Of a stretch of DNA of 64,000 bases, positions 36,037 to 47,502 are shown one piece after another (the stretch's first letter is position 1; each line of letters opens with the position of its first letter). The stretch lies in NCBI RefSeq assembly GCF_009905375.1, contig NC_133657.1:48329231-48393230 (forward strand). The letters run 5' to 3'. The notes beneath the pieces were generated by a model, which worked only from the letters and a program-made list of their open reading frames with translations, was not told the origin of the DNA and ran no database searches. The translations under genes and the position numbers were made by a program. This stretch comes from Apium graveolens. Lineage: Eukaryota > Streptophyta > Magnoliopsida > Apiales > Apiaceae.

Positions 36037-39000
36037 GGTAGGAGTGTGTATTATGCTAGATTTTTTATGATGCTTGCTAACCATCTTATGGAGGACATTG
36101 TTATTGAGAACCCAACCAACAAATTGAATTGTTGGGTTCAAGAAAGGAGAGTCATTGCTGATCTCAACTGGGCAAATCACCACAAAAAGGTACCCTTCCA
36201 TTACTTTCCAATCATGGAGGGAACTCAGGTAAGTGAGGTAAGCACAACTGTCTCCACAATTCCAACCTCTCAAATTTCTTTTCCTTCAAGTGTAGCAATG
36301 ACATCTGTGTCCATGACCCAACAGATGCCTACCCAAGCTACCAAATCTAAAATTTCAAAAAAAAATCAAAGAAAGCCCCCTCTGGTGTCTCTCAAAAGAT
36401 ACCAGTTGCAAAACCTACCAAACACAAAAAGGGGAGTGTGAAGGAGGGTAAGTTGGGTGAGGGACAGGGTGACAGTCAAAGAAGCCCTAAGGATAAGGCT
36501 GGTGAGATTAGTGTACCCAAGCCTAGCCACACCACAGTTTCCCAACAAACTGTGGTTGTTAATAAGGATATCAGCTCACTTCTAGTTTCATCCTCCCAAA
36601 AGGATGTTACTATTGAAACAAGCTCCCAACCAGGAGCACAGAACAAGAGGGTTAGGGACACAAGTTCACCACAGACTTATGCTAAAAAGAAGAGATCTAA
36701 AACCCTTGGGGATGCACAGGGCACACATATAGTGCAAACTGGAGCTAATGACCCAGTCATTGTACCTTCTCAAAGTCAGATTGGTGTGAGTCCAATAAAT
36801 GTGAAGTCACAGCCAAAATCATTAATGAATGAAGCACCTCAAACACCAAATTCTCCAACACACTTATTGGATATAGACATGATTCATCCATCACAACCAA
36901 ATTCTCCATCTTTAACTCTGTTGGAGAAGCCAAAAATCCAAGCAAGTGAGCATCATCTTTTAGATGATTTGTTGGTTCACTTGCCTTTTCTTTCTGAGTC
37001 TATTGAGACATCTGTGCCCAAGCTTTCATCAATCTGCACATAGTCTACAATAGTCTCCACTCCAAACTCATTCATTTCTACTCTCTCGATGGATATTGTT
37101 CATCCGTCGAGTGGTGATTGTATCCCGACGGATGTGCCTAACAACAGTCATCCGTCGGATATTCAAATTACTATCCCGACGGATATTTATCATCCGTCGG
37201 GAGTCCCTACACAACTTCAAAGTTCAACAATTGTCACAAGTGCAGATGACTTAGTAATTGTACAATCACTCTTAGGACTGAGGGAAGGGAGTGAACTGAG
37301 TGAGAGTCTGGGTTGCTCCTAGGAAAAAGGAGAGAAAATAAGTGAAACAATGCATCCCATTTCTTTAGGACTGGAAAAAGTGAGTGAGACAAGTCCCACC
37401 TTAGATGGTGAAGGTGAGGGTGTAAGGGTGGGAAGCCAAGGGGAGCCCTTGATGAAAGAACAGAGAGATCATGAGAGAAATGCAGGTGTAGGAGGAATAA
37501 GGATGGACATCATTTCTAGTGAGTCAATGAATGTCAATGATGCAGACAGGGAGGGACTAACTCAGCATAGTCAAGCTGTTATAGATTCCACCTCATTGGA
37601 TGCTGAGATATTTACTCATCATGTTCCAGCATATCAACTTCTAGCTGGACAAGGCAAAGAAAATACAGAAAGGATGCTGAATTTGGTACACACCACACAG
37701 TCAATGTAAAGAGCAAAAGATGCAATCACAACCATGCCTTCTACAGCTGGTGATGACATAGATTATGAGACTGGTGGGTCAGAAGAATTCTTTGGGGATG
37801 AGGGTGATGATAGTGAAGAGGAGCCACTGTACATAGGGGGAGAAGTAGGCCCTAGTTCTATATCTGGTATGCCATCGTGGGCATTCTCCAAGAAATGTGA
37901 TGAACTTCATTCCAAGACCACCCTCATACAACTCATCAGTCAGACACAATCCGCTCTTCAATCAACAAGAAATGCCAGCACCAAGAAGCTCCTACAAGCA
38001 CACATTGCTTCTCTTCAGTTATAACAAATTCAAGGCTTTCAACATAGTCAGAATGCCTCTTCTATCAAAAATGAGGTTGATCAAATAAAGAAGGACATTT
38101 CAGAAAGATTGGATGCTAAATTTCCAGAAGCAATAATGATTGATATTAAGAGACATCTTAGGAAGAACTCTGATCTTGCTACAAAAGTGGATTCCCTGGA
38201 TAAAAGGATGATTGCTATGGAAGCTTCTCTAATAGCAATTCATCTACATCATGCACATCAAAAAGACTTGCTTCAAAAGCTAGTGGCAGCACAAACCTCT
38301 TCATCTACTCTACTTACTGATAACAAAAAGGGGGAGAAAGAAAGTTCTATTATCCCATTCAGTTAAGAGGGATCAAGGAGTGAGGGGGAGCAGAAAGTGC
38401 TAAACATTCAAGTAAGCAAAGCAATTGTGCCAGCAATTGCCTTCACAAAGCCACCTGCTATAGATAGCATTGACCTTATCAATCAAGCAGCAGCCAAACT
38501 GAAAGCAGCAGCTGAGAAGAAGCCAGTAAGCCCAGTAGATTGGAAGAAAATTAATGATGATATTCAAAGGAAATTTGGTCCAATTCAGAAGCCAGAAAAA
38601 ACACTCATTCATCACTCTCAAGTCAAGAAAATTTATGTGAATGAAATGAGTATGAATTATCTGGAAAAAGGCGAAACATCTTGTATCAAATCTCTAAAGT
38701 CAAGTCTGATCATGAAGCCTAAGAGGAACTACTCAAAGTTCTCAGATAAAAATCCTTTGGACACTATGTATGAGACACCTAGGCCAGATGAAAAGAAGAT
38801 GTTGGCTAGATCAATTGCATTTTACAAAGATCCGACTGATTCAGCACTGAAAAGGAGAATTTCCAAAGTTTACAGAAATGGTAAAGAAATTTGTGTGGTG
38901 GCTGGACACCCTCAGTTTGTAGAATCTAAAAAGGAAGAGAAAGAAAGAATCAGGCAAGAAAAGAAGCAAGCTGCCCTAGATGCTAAGAAGCTCAAACAAA

Positions 39001-40028
39001 AGAAGGAGCAAGCTGCTATCTTGGCCAAGCTTCAAGCTGTGAAAACCACAAATGAAATTTATGCTCAACCATCCATAATTGTTGAAACTCAAGATCATAA
39101 AGTGCAAGATGCACCTCAACAGAAAAGAACATTCAGATACAAGCTTCAAGCTAAAAAGAAATTGGACTTCAGTGATGAGGAATTAGAAGACTACATTCCC
39201 AAACAATCTACCACTACAACTCAGACATCCAAGCCCTCTGTGGTACATGAGGAATTCAAGGTAGATCCATTCAAGAACTTTCATGGTGAACCTATCATTC
39301 CAAAGGATGAGCCAATAGACTGGGATAGTCTACCAATTCCTGAATTAAATCTACCTCTATTCAAGAAGCCAAGGAAAACAAAGATTAGATCAATCAAGAA
39401 AGTGAAGCTTGTAACTCTCAGATCTAAGACACTAGCCAAAGCTCAACCCAAAGTCAACAAGGGAGATCTCTTGTATATCTGTGATATCAAGGAATTTTCT
39501 GATTTAAATCTCTACTTGGATGAACTAGAAGAAGTAAGAGGGATTGATGCTTACAGACATCTTCCTGAAAGGCTAGTGTTCAAGTACAAACAAGGAAAAG
39601 AGATCACATGGCCACTTCACAGGATTCTTCAAGAAAGCCAATTTGTACTGATAAAGGTCTATTCATCCTTCAAGAAGAACTTTGGATTCAATGTGATTGC
39701 AAGAAGACTAGTTCTAAAGAAGATTGAAGAACTGAGGAGTAATAGAACTAAAGATGCACTCCCAAAAACTTTAATTAGTCCTTATACAGGGAGTAAAGTG
39801 CATCTAAGGCCATATTGGCTGATGGAATTCATGGATGAAAAGGGAGTAAGAAGATTCTTCATATTAGAGGACCAGTTGAGTATCTTTAGCAATGAGACCC
39901 TTTTGGAAATGCAAGAAATGTTGGATACATCTGAAGCTGATGAGCTTGAATTCCACAGACAACTCCAGAATCAAATAGAAGAGAATAACAGGAATCTTGG
40001 GAAGAAATCTAGACAATCAAGGAAATAG
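36037..40028 (+). pseudogene. Element B third ORF (envelope-like position), main part
   Basis: The frame resumes after the GGTAG duplication (SVYYARFFMMLANHLME), shifts at an A-run near 36357-36365, then stays in one frame to 40028 with stops at 37041, 37320, 37707, 38022 and 38364. About 1,330 codons lie here; with the N-terminal part the ORF is about 1,530 codons, much longer than the roughly 650 I recall for soybean SIRE1. The middle is Ser/Pro/Thr/Gln-rich and includes the CGACGGATG motif array (37085-37205). The last 543 codons are open and Lys/Glu-rich, with a coiled coil (KKEEKERIRQEKKQAALDAK) and a folded-looking end (GDLLYICDIKEFSDLNLYLD, RRFFILEDQLSIFS). No membrane-spanning segment is evident. 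Confidence 0.85.
37085..37205. repeat. Cluster of CGACGGATG/CATCCGTCG motifs inside the third ORF of B
   Basis: About six copies in alternating orientation: CTCGATGG, CATCCGTCGAG, CCGACGGATG, CATCCGTCGG, CCGACGGAT and CATCCGTCGGG. In the reading frame they read PTD when direct and HPS when inverted, giving a repeated PTD..HPS pattern. Confidence 0.88.
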
Positions 40029-40233
40029 ATTTATCTGCTCAGACTAGAGGAGCACCCTGATAATGATTGTGAGCAACTCTTTGTATACTTTATCTTGTTC
40101 AATTTTCAGTAAATAATACAGCACTTATCAGTTTTATCTACTACTTTTAATCTGTATTTTTAAGGTGTTTTGTTATCATCAAGTTTCTCTTAATTTATGG
40201 CTACAATTCTAGTAGACATAAATTGGGGGAGAT
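40029..40233 (+). other. Element B 3' untranslated region and polypurine tract
   Basis: A short non-coding stretch after the third ORF ends in AAATTGGGGGAGAT (40220-40233) immediately before the 3' LTR. This is a typical copia polypurine tract. Confidence 0.88.
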
Positions 40234-41187
40234 TGTTAGGAATATGTTGTAGATTCAACTTAGTGTAAATTATAGCACTCGACGGATGATCAACTATAGT
40301 CCCGACGGATGAACCTTATAGTCCCGACGGATGACTAATTGACATCCATCGAGTGAGTAGCTTATGTAATAGATAAGTATTGTAGCACATTTCTGCAAAC
40401 AACTTTGTGCAAATTCTGTAAGGATATATGAGTCATGTTGACTACTAGTAGATATGCAGAATAGGTTGATTAATTGTAAATAAGTGATGTCTTATAATTC
40501 TGTGTAAGTGAAATAGAGTCAAGTGACAATAGCTATCCGACGGATGATCAACAAAGCTACCCGGCGGATGATCAACAAAGTTACCCGACGGCTGTTCTAC
40601 AAGACTTCCGATGGATGATCAAACTCAAATATCTGTTGACAGTGACTACACACTCACATGCGTCAGGTGTTTGCAAAAGGAATGTGGCAGCCTGTTAAGC
40701 AGGAATTTGAGAACAAAGAAGCATTATCATTCCAATGTAATTGTGAACATATTCAAAGATGCTGGAACAGAGTAGTGAAGCAACATGTAATTAGAATATA
40801 TATGTTTTGTTCTATTGTCTTATCTTATTATCATGTGAACTTGGTGATATATAAACCAAGTGTAGCTAGTAGAACAGTTACCTAAGAAAACACATTTCAA
40901 AGAGAGATAGAAAAAGCTGTAATTGTTAAGAATCTCTCTGTAGTTTGATTGTTCAACTTGTAAAGCAGCTGTGAGCCATTTTAGCTTCACATAGTTCTTA
41001 TTGATATATATATATATATATATATATATATGGTGGATACTTTTAAATCCACCAGAAAGTTTTAAAAGCACTTATTTTTATTACTTTCATATTTTATCAA
41101 GCAAGAACATTTTTAGTTTTGAAAAAGTTGCCAGAATTACATTCAACTCCCCTTCTACAATTCTTGTTGTATTGTTAGGGACTAACA
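40234..41187 (+). repeat. 3' LTR of element B
   Basis: 954 bp, TGTTAGGAATATG...GGGACTAACA. It lacks the 34-bp and 7-bp stretches of the 5' LTR. It has the same motif arrays (40276-40356 and 40535-40625), TATATAAA at 40848-40855 and a TA run near 41004-41030. Confidence 0.95.
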
Positions 41188-41333
41188 TTACTTTTGACGG
41201 TTTATTTCTGAGATAGTATAAAAGAAAAATTCATTTTCATTCTTGTCTTTTATCATTCTCAATTCAATTGCTCTAACCCTCTTCTTCTCCAAAGCAAATA
41301 CTCTCTCTCTCTGTAAATTTCTCTACATTAATT
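41188..41333 (+). promoter_or_regulatory. Element A spacer end with candidate internal promoter
   Basis: After the TTACT duplication the spacer continues with TATAAAAG at 41217-41224 and a T/C-rich leader up to the ATG at 41334, paralleling 24520-24660 of element B. In A the B 3' LTR now ends only about 30 bp upstream of this TATA box. Confidence 0.55.
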
Positions 41334-41512
41334 ATGGCACCAGTGGTCAAAATCATGTCTCAGTCTGGATTCATCTATGAAAAGAACAACTTTGTAGCTC
41401 TTGTGAACAAGAAAATTCCGGCATCTGAAGACTTTCACAAAATGATGGATTTTGTGAAAAATTACAAACTCAAGTATGTTATGTTGGAATCACCTACAAT
41501 CTACTGTGAAGT
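41334..41512 (+). pseudogene. Element A third ORF, first 60 codons
   Basis: MAPVVKIMSQSGFIYEKNNF begins an open frame matching B 24661 onward at most residues. It is interrupted after the codons for CE by element C at 41513; the duplication GAAGT is 41508-41512. The frame continues at 54634. Residues read after 41512 belong to the C LTR and are not part of the protein. Confidence 0.88.
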
Positions 41513-44500
41513 TGTTACGACCGGCATTTTGTGTAATATTATTTGTGAACTTTGTATAATATTAGATCTGAATGTAAATATACTTAATGATTGTGCGTTG
41601 TGTGAATAAAAATTTCTGCATTATAAATTGCTTTATGTAGAATATGATTTTTCAAAGCAAAAGTTTATTTATTTCCCTTATTTTTGATTTATAAGGAATA
41701 TTCTAAACCTTGGAAAAATTTTCATTTAAAAGTTATTTCATTCACAAATTTCAAAAGTGATCTTATAAAATTTCTAAAAATCCAAGTTACTTTATGGTAT
41801 AAATTTTATAATTTTTGAACTTGTATTTTATTTTATAAAAATAAATCTTTAAAAATTTATTTGTTATAATTAGAAAATTACATGGAAACCCTTGCATGCA
41901 TATCACTCTTCCATTTTATTAAAGGGCGAAGGAGACCTTTCCAACCCCACTAACTCACTTTTTGTTAACCAAATTACCACATTAACCTTGCATGCAAAAT
42001 GGCCTAACTTTAGCTAGAGGGTATTCTTGTACATTCTCATTTCCATTCATTTCTTTTAGTCAATCAAAGGCATAAAACCAAAAACAAAATGTGAGAAATC
42101 ATTTCACTCACTCCACACTCCAACTCACCTCTCTTTTTCTCTCCTCCCCTTCCCTCTACTTGTTCTCGGCCGAGAACCCCCTCCCCCACTCCCTTCCATT
42201 TTTCCATCCCATTTCTCATCTTCCCTAGTGTAATTCTTCCACCTACATTTATTTTATATACTTCCCAAGAGTTTTGTGATTTGGGAGATGAAGTTTCATG
42301 GTTGCATGTGTAGCTTTTGTGTGATCTCCAAAGAGAAACTCTTGATTCTTGTGAATTCAAGAGCTCTCTATGAGATACATTTTATATATGTTTTAACTAA
42401 GTGTTTTATGGAGAAACCATGCTTTAAAAACCTTTGCATGCTACTGAAATTTCACTATATAATCATGTTTAGCCATGCATGCCAGTTTTAAGATATTAAT
42501 ATGATGATCAACCATGTTGTGTATGCTACTCTTCTCGAAATCATGTTTTCATGTTTAAAAATCTATAAATTCAAATTATTTGTGCTTGAAATAGATTGTT
42601 TTCATGATATATTTCTTAATAATATTTAAGGGAAGATATATTTTATGATTATTAAGGTTGAGTAATAGGTACAAGTCGAATTTACAAGAATTTAAACTCT
42701 ATATTTTAGCCAAAATCTTGTTAAGTGTTTTCCATGAGTTGCATGTTATATTTTTATTTGTATGTTGGTGTTCTAGGGCATGGATGATCTCCACTCCTGT
42801 TGAGGCACTAATTTAGGATGTTGATGCACTAGGTTTGCTTTGGTAAAGGTTGGATGTTTGGTTAATAAGTGGGAGTCGAGGTGGAAAGGGATTAGTTAGT
42901 GATTGCATTTTTCCAGATTTAATGAACTAGTTTATGGGGAAGTTTTGAATGAGCATTTGTTGTGCACATTGAGGCCCAAGCCGCCAGAAGCTAGCACTAG
43001 GAGTATATAATAGGTTTTAGGTGTTTGTTGGAGGTTTGTAAGACGTTTGGTTAGGTGCACGAGTGGAATCACAAAATCTGTCCAGCAGGGGACATTTTTG
43101 TTGCAACTTAGAAATAGGAAGTTTTGACCATGTCATAGGTAGACCCTCATTAGGCCCTGTTGGGCCTTAGTTAGAGGGAGTGTCAGAGGATTTTTTCCAG
43201 CCATAGTTTATAGGATTTGAGTTAGAATAAAGTGTCAAAAGTTAGTTCAAGTCAGGACCTTTTCTGCCTAGAAAAACAGGGGAACCATGGACTTTAAGCT
43301 TAGGCCTAGGGAGGCCCATGCTAGGCCCTTGAGCCACATCAAGTTTGGGAGTTGCCTTATGATCAGAAGAGTCTAGTGTAGAAGTTTTGGAGGTAAACTT
43401 GTAGTGTAAGAGTGTCTAATGCACTCAAGAAACCATATATGTAATTCTGAAATTTACCTGAGTAAGCACCTTCACTTATCACATAGTTTTAGAGAATTTA
43501 TGAGTGAGGCCTAGGTTGACCACTATAGTTGCAAGATAGCATAAAGCCAGTAGAGTGAAAGGCTCAAGTGAGGGTCAATAGGTTTTGGATAGTTTAGTAA
43601 AGGCACATCGAGTTAGGAAGCCAAAATTTGGAGACTTGGTCTAGTTTAGCGATCAAGTGACTTAAGTTGTGGAACGAGATCATCCAAGCCTAGTGTTGCA
43701 ATATGGTGTGTGTATGATATTATTTGGTATTTAAAATATGGTATGTGAGTATATGTGGCTATGTGTACTATTATGTTTATAAGGTGAATATAAATTGCGT
43801 GCATATAGGCCTAAGTGCCGTTTGTATTTAATTTTGGGTTGTAAATAGGTTGTGTTGCTGAGAATATATTATAATGAGTTTATTATTAATTGTGTAGGAT
43901 CTCGAGACGAGGGTAAACTTGCCATAAAGGTCGAGTAAAGCTTCACGTTGTTCCTACTTTCCAGTCCAGTCCAGCCTTCTCAAGGCAAGTGATTCAACCT
44001 ACTTTTTAGTTTACACTGCGAATGTGTGATAACTAGTTCTTATATATATGATGCGAGTATCCTGATTTATCTTGTTATACCCGAACCAAGTGATTCTCAA
44101 ATCTATCTTCGTATTATATAGAAATGTCGTAAACCCTCAAGTAATTATTGCAAGTAGATCAAAAATCATACCATTCTAGTATACCAAAGTAATTGGGATG
44201 CCATGATAAAATAGAGAATTGTTATAATATTTGATTGATCCTTTTGATTAACATGCTATTGATTACTGAGAAATCTGGATTTTGCACCCTGATGCTTGAT
44301 TTAACTCTTGTAAGAACCCCGATAGAAACTTTCTATTGATACCTAAAAGCCAGATATTCTTTAAAGTCGTTCACGATTGTTTGATAACCCTATCCTTACC
44401 CTAAGCTTGACATCTTGATATACCTTGAGCTAATGATCACTTTCTTTATATTTTAACACCTCTATCATACTTGTAACCAGTAATGCTTATCTTCTTGATG

Positions 44501-45331
44501 TTCTAATACCTATACCTTATCTAAAACCATTGCTTTAAGCCTAGTTTAGCATTACTCTTTCATATTATCCAATAACAATACTAAATTTCCTCGTCAAAAT
44601 TCTTGTAAATGGAAACCTTTCAATTATTCTGATAGAGTAAAGTCTAGTGGCTCATGGCCCTAAGATTTAGTGAACATAATTCCAGTGTTTCAAGTCTATC
44701 TACAATCTCTTGATAAAGATGTTTACTATTTAAGAAATTTTATTATCAATCGGCATCAGTTTTTGAAATGATTAAAATTTGGATTTTCAGTCCCAAAGGG
44801 GGATAAATGTTTTCTTTAAATAGTAGATCTGGACTGAGACGCAAGTCCTTTTCATACTGATATTGTAGGCTTAAAAGTTGCCTAGGGATCCCATTAATGT
44901 TTTAGAACCCAGCGAGATTCGGAATCACTTCACGGCTGATCACCGGCTGTAATCCGTAGCGTCATAAAATGGTTTTTGAAGATATGATTTTGAAAATGTT
45001 TTGATTCAAGCAAATGATGCCATCACCCAAAAGTTCATCTCTTGTTATTATTAGTTATATCTTCACATTGTCATTCTTTAATATATATCTCGATTCATGT
45101 TTTGTATTGTATTGTTTAGCACTTGTTGAGCATTTGGCTCACTACTTGCTTTAACCCTGATATTACAGCTAGCAGCTATGGTTAGATTCAAGCAGACAGC
45201 ACGTAAGACTTGTGATGCCGATGCGTATGTCCGAGCTCCGGTAGAATAAGAGATGGTTTTGTGTGAGGACTCGATATTAAAACCAGTTGTAATAGTTATA
45301 TATTATGTATTGTTAAGTTGGGGGTGTGACA
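41513..45331 (+). repeat. 5' LTR of element C
   Basis: 3819 bp, closely matching 50795-54633. It contains a perfect 16-bp palindrome GTTCTCGGCCGAGAAC at 42162-42177 (degraded in the other LTR) inside a pyrimidine-rich tract. A short conserved ORF (MKFHGCMCSFCVISKEKLLI, from 42288) exists in both LTRs with few changes, but it has no recognised domain. No other gene is visible. Confidence 0.95.
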
Positions 45332-45336
45332 GGTTT

Positions 45337-45348
45337 TGGTATCAGCGC
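45337..45348 (+). other. Primer binding site of element C
   Basis: TGGTATCAGCGC lies five bases after the 5' LTR. It is close to the initiator Met-tRNA site TGGTATCAGAGC, with a change near its 3' end that is common in plant gypsy elements. Confidence 0.85.
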
Positions 45349-45469
45349 TACGGTTTAGAGTCCCTGGACAACCCAAATAGGTTATATGATATATGTATAT
45401 GTTATAGATAATATGCGAGAGAGTAGGTTAAGTAAATTTATTATTAATACTCCTCTTATATATCTATGT

Positions 45470-45838
45470 ATGGTTTGTCAGCAAAGGGCGCACTCCTCGT
45501 CATCCTCTGGGTCGGACGACAATATTACTTTCTCCGTGTATGCTGAGTTGAGGCGCGAGTTTGACATACTTCAGGGCAAGTACGACCGACTGATAGACCG
45601 ATTGAAGAACGTGTATCCGGACAGCCGAAACTATGAAGGGAAGCCTAAGGAGCAGATGACTGCGAGACTTGATACTCTGGTTCAGTACGTCAACACTAAG
45701 CTTGAGGAAATGCCATCACACCAAGACCGTACCGGTCGGTATATTATCCAGATGGTGGCGGATGAGCTCCAGAGCATTGTGAAGACGCTTCGAGAGGAGA
45801 AGACTACCAAGCCCCATTTCGATGGAGTGGAGCCTTAG
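45470..45838 (+). CDS. Leader ORF of element C, unknown function
   Basis: About 122 codons from MVCQQRAHSSSSSGSDDN to a TAG at 45836-45838; an ATG further upstream at 45386 would extend it by 28 residues. I prefer the internal start because the upstream part looks like LTR-leader sequence. The protein is hydrophilic with a probable helical region (YAELRREFDILQGKYDRLID and VADELQSIVKTLREEK). It lies between primer site and gag, 311 bp before the gag ATG and in a different frame. It is intact while gag is broken. I recognise no family. Confidence 0.5.
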   Translation: MVCQQRAHSSSSSGSDDNITFSVYAELRREFDILQGKYDRLIDRLKNVYPDSRNYEGKPKEQMTARLDTLVQYVNTKLEEMPSHQDRTGRYIIQMVADELQSIVKTLREEKTTKPHFDGVEP

Positions 45839-46149
45839 TTCTTTCCATTATCTACCTTTCATGTTGTTGTATTATCGGAATTTGTAGAATTCCCAGTTGT
45901 TTTCTTTAAATAAGCATGTTATTCCTAGAATCAGACTTTATTCTAATCTTGATGTATTGTGACCTTTGAATTTCAATTATTATGCACTATCATTCCATTT
46001 GCTTTCAACAGTTATCTTACGCCTTTATATGCATCACCATATTTGTTTAATTTGAAACTTGACCTCATATGTAAATAAGAATGCCATGCGACACCCTTGA
46101 ATTATTTCATTATTCATACATGTTTTGGCGTAACTCTTATTTCAGGATC

Positions 46150-47502
46150 ATGCCACCCAAAAAGAAGAACCCAACAACCACATCTACCACAGATCCAAAT
46201 ATTTTTTGATTACTGGAAACCTTACAACAGCAAACAAACGCTATAGCTCAACAACAACTAACTCTTCAACAACAATTTGAAAACCAAGATAATTGTAAAC
46301 CACACCAACCACCTGATCCACCAGTACCACCTCGACAAGTTGTTACTTTCAAGGCTTTTCAGAATGTGAACCCACCTGCATTTTATGATACCACTGATCC
46401 AATAATAGTTAACACATAGATTAAGGAAATGGAAAGGGCTTTTGAGTTGGTACAATTAGGGGACGATCAGAAGACACCATATGCTACTTACTTCTTGAAG
46501 GGCGAAGTCATCTATTGATGGGAATCAGTAAAAGCTATGGAAGCAAATCAACAAGTTTCTTGGGAAAGATTTAAGAAGTTATTTCTGGAAAAGTATTACC
46601 CTAAGTACATGCAGAATCAGATGGAGCTTAAATTTCTTGAATTGAAGTAAGGGAATATGTCTGTACAGGAGTATGAGAAGAAGTTCACAGGATTGTCAAG
46701 GTTTGTGACAAAGTATATCAGCAGTGAGGAGGGAGAAGGAAAGAGATTTCAACAAGGATTAGAACCTTGGATCAGAGATAGAGTGGCTATGTTTGAGCTT
46801 GATACTTATGCAAGCGTAGTACATAAAGCTGCTCTGATTGAGAATAATGGGATGCAGTCAAGAAAGGAAAGGGATAACAAGAAGAGAAAGGTTCCATTTT
46901 ATGGAGAAAAGTCTGAAGCTGAAAATTCACAAGATCGGAATGCAAAGAGGATTGGATTCCATAAGGGCGGAAATTTTCAAAAGAAGGGAAATTTGAGCAA
47001 AAGACAAGAATCAAAGGGGAACAACCAGGCAAGCCTAGGACAAGTTGGAGAAAACAGATTTCAAAGACCAGAATGCAAGAATTATGGAAGAAGGCACCTC
47101 GGAGTGTGTAATAAACTGAGCATGACATGCTATAGGTGCAACCAGAAGGGACATTTGGCAAATGAGTGTAAGATGCCGAAGCCAGGAGTTACATGTTTCA
47201 AGTATGGAAAGACTGGACACATAGCTAGGGAGTGCAAGATAACCGAACCAGTTAAAGCTCTGATGAATGTGGCAAGTACCAGTGCAAACGTGCCAGGTGA
47301 GGTATTGGCATTACCTCCACCACCTACAATAACTCCGAAAGCAATAGCAAGGACATTCGATTTGAAAATGAAGGACGTTGTTCAGAACTCTGAGGTGATA
47401 GCAGGTACACTTTTACTAAATAATGTCGAAGCTAAAGTATTGATTGATTCGGGAGCAACGAGATCTTTCATATCAGAAACTTTTGTTGATAAATCAATGT
47501 GA
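46150..47502 (+). pseudogene. Element C gag and protease start
   Basis: The frame starts MPPKKKNPTTTSTTDPN and is interrupted by stops at 46207, 46417, 46516 and 46648. The gag core shows VTFKAFQNVNPPAFYDTTDP, TYFLKGEV, FLEKYYPKYMQNQME and YEKKFTGLSRFV. Two CCHC knuckles follow: CYRCNQKGHLANEC (intact) and CFKYGKTGHIAREC (second Cys is Tyr). The protease site is VLIDSGATRSFI near 47435-47470. The frame ends at 47500-47502 just after it, and protease continues in another frame. Confidence 0.9.

Larger units (their letters stand above)
17400..41187 (+). mobile_element. Element B: near-complete SIRE-type Ty1/copia retrotransposon, split by element R
   Basis: LTRs lie at 17400-18397 and 40234-41187, flanked by TTACT (17395-17399 and 41188-41192). 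It has an initiator-Met-type primer binding site, gag with zinc knuckles, pol in copia order, a 515-bp spacer, a long third ORF and a polypurine tract. Without R it is about 13.0 kb, a typical SIRE size. It is inserted into a member of its own family (A). All ORFs carry stops or frameshifts. Confidence 0.96.

Noticed and set aside
42276..42491. 71-codon ORF in the C LTR, also at 51565-51762
   Set aside because: Present in both LTRs because they are copies. No family or leader evidence beyond that, so noted only in the LTR entry.
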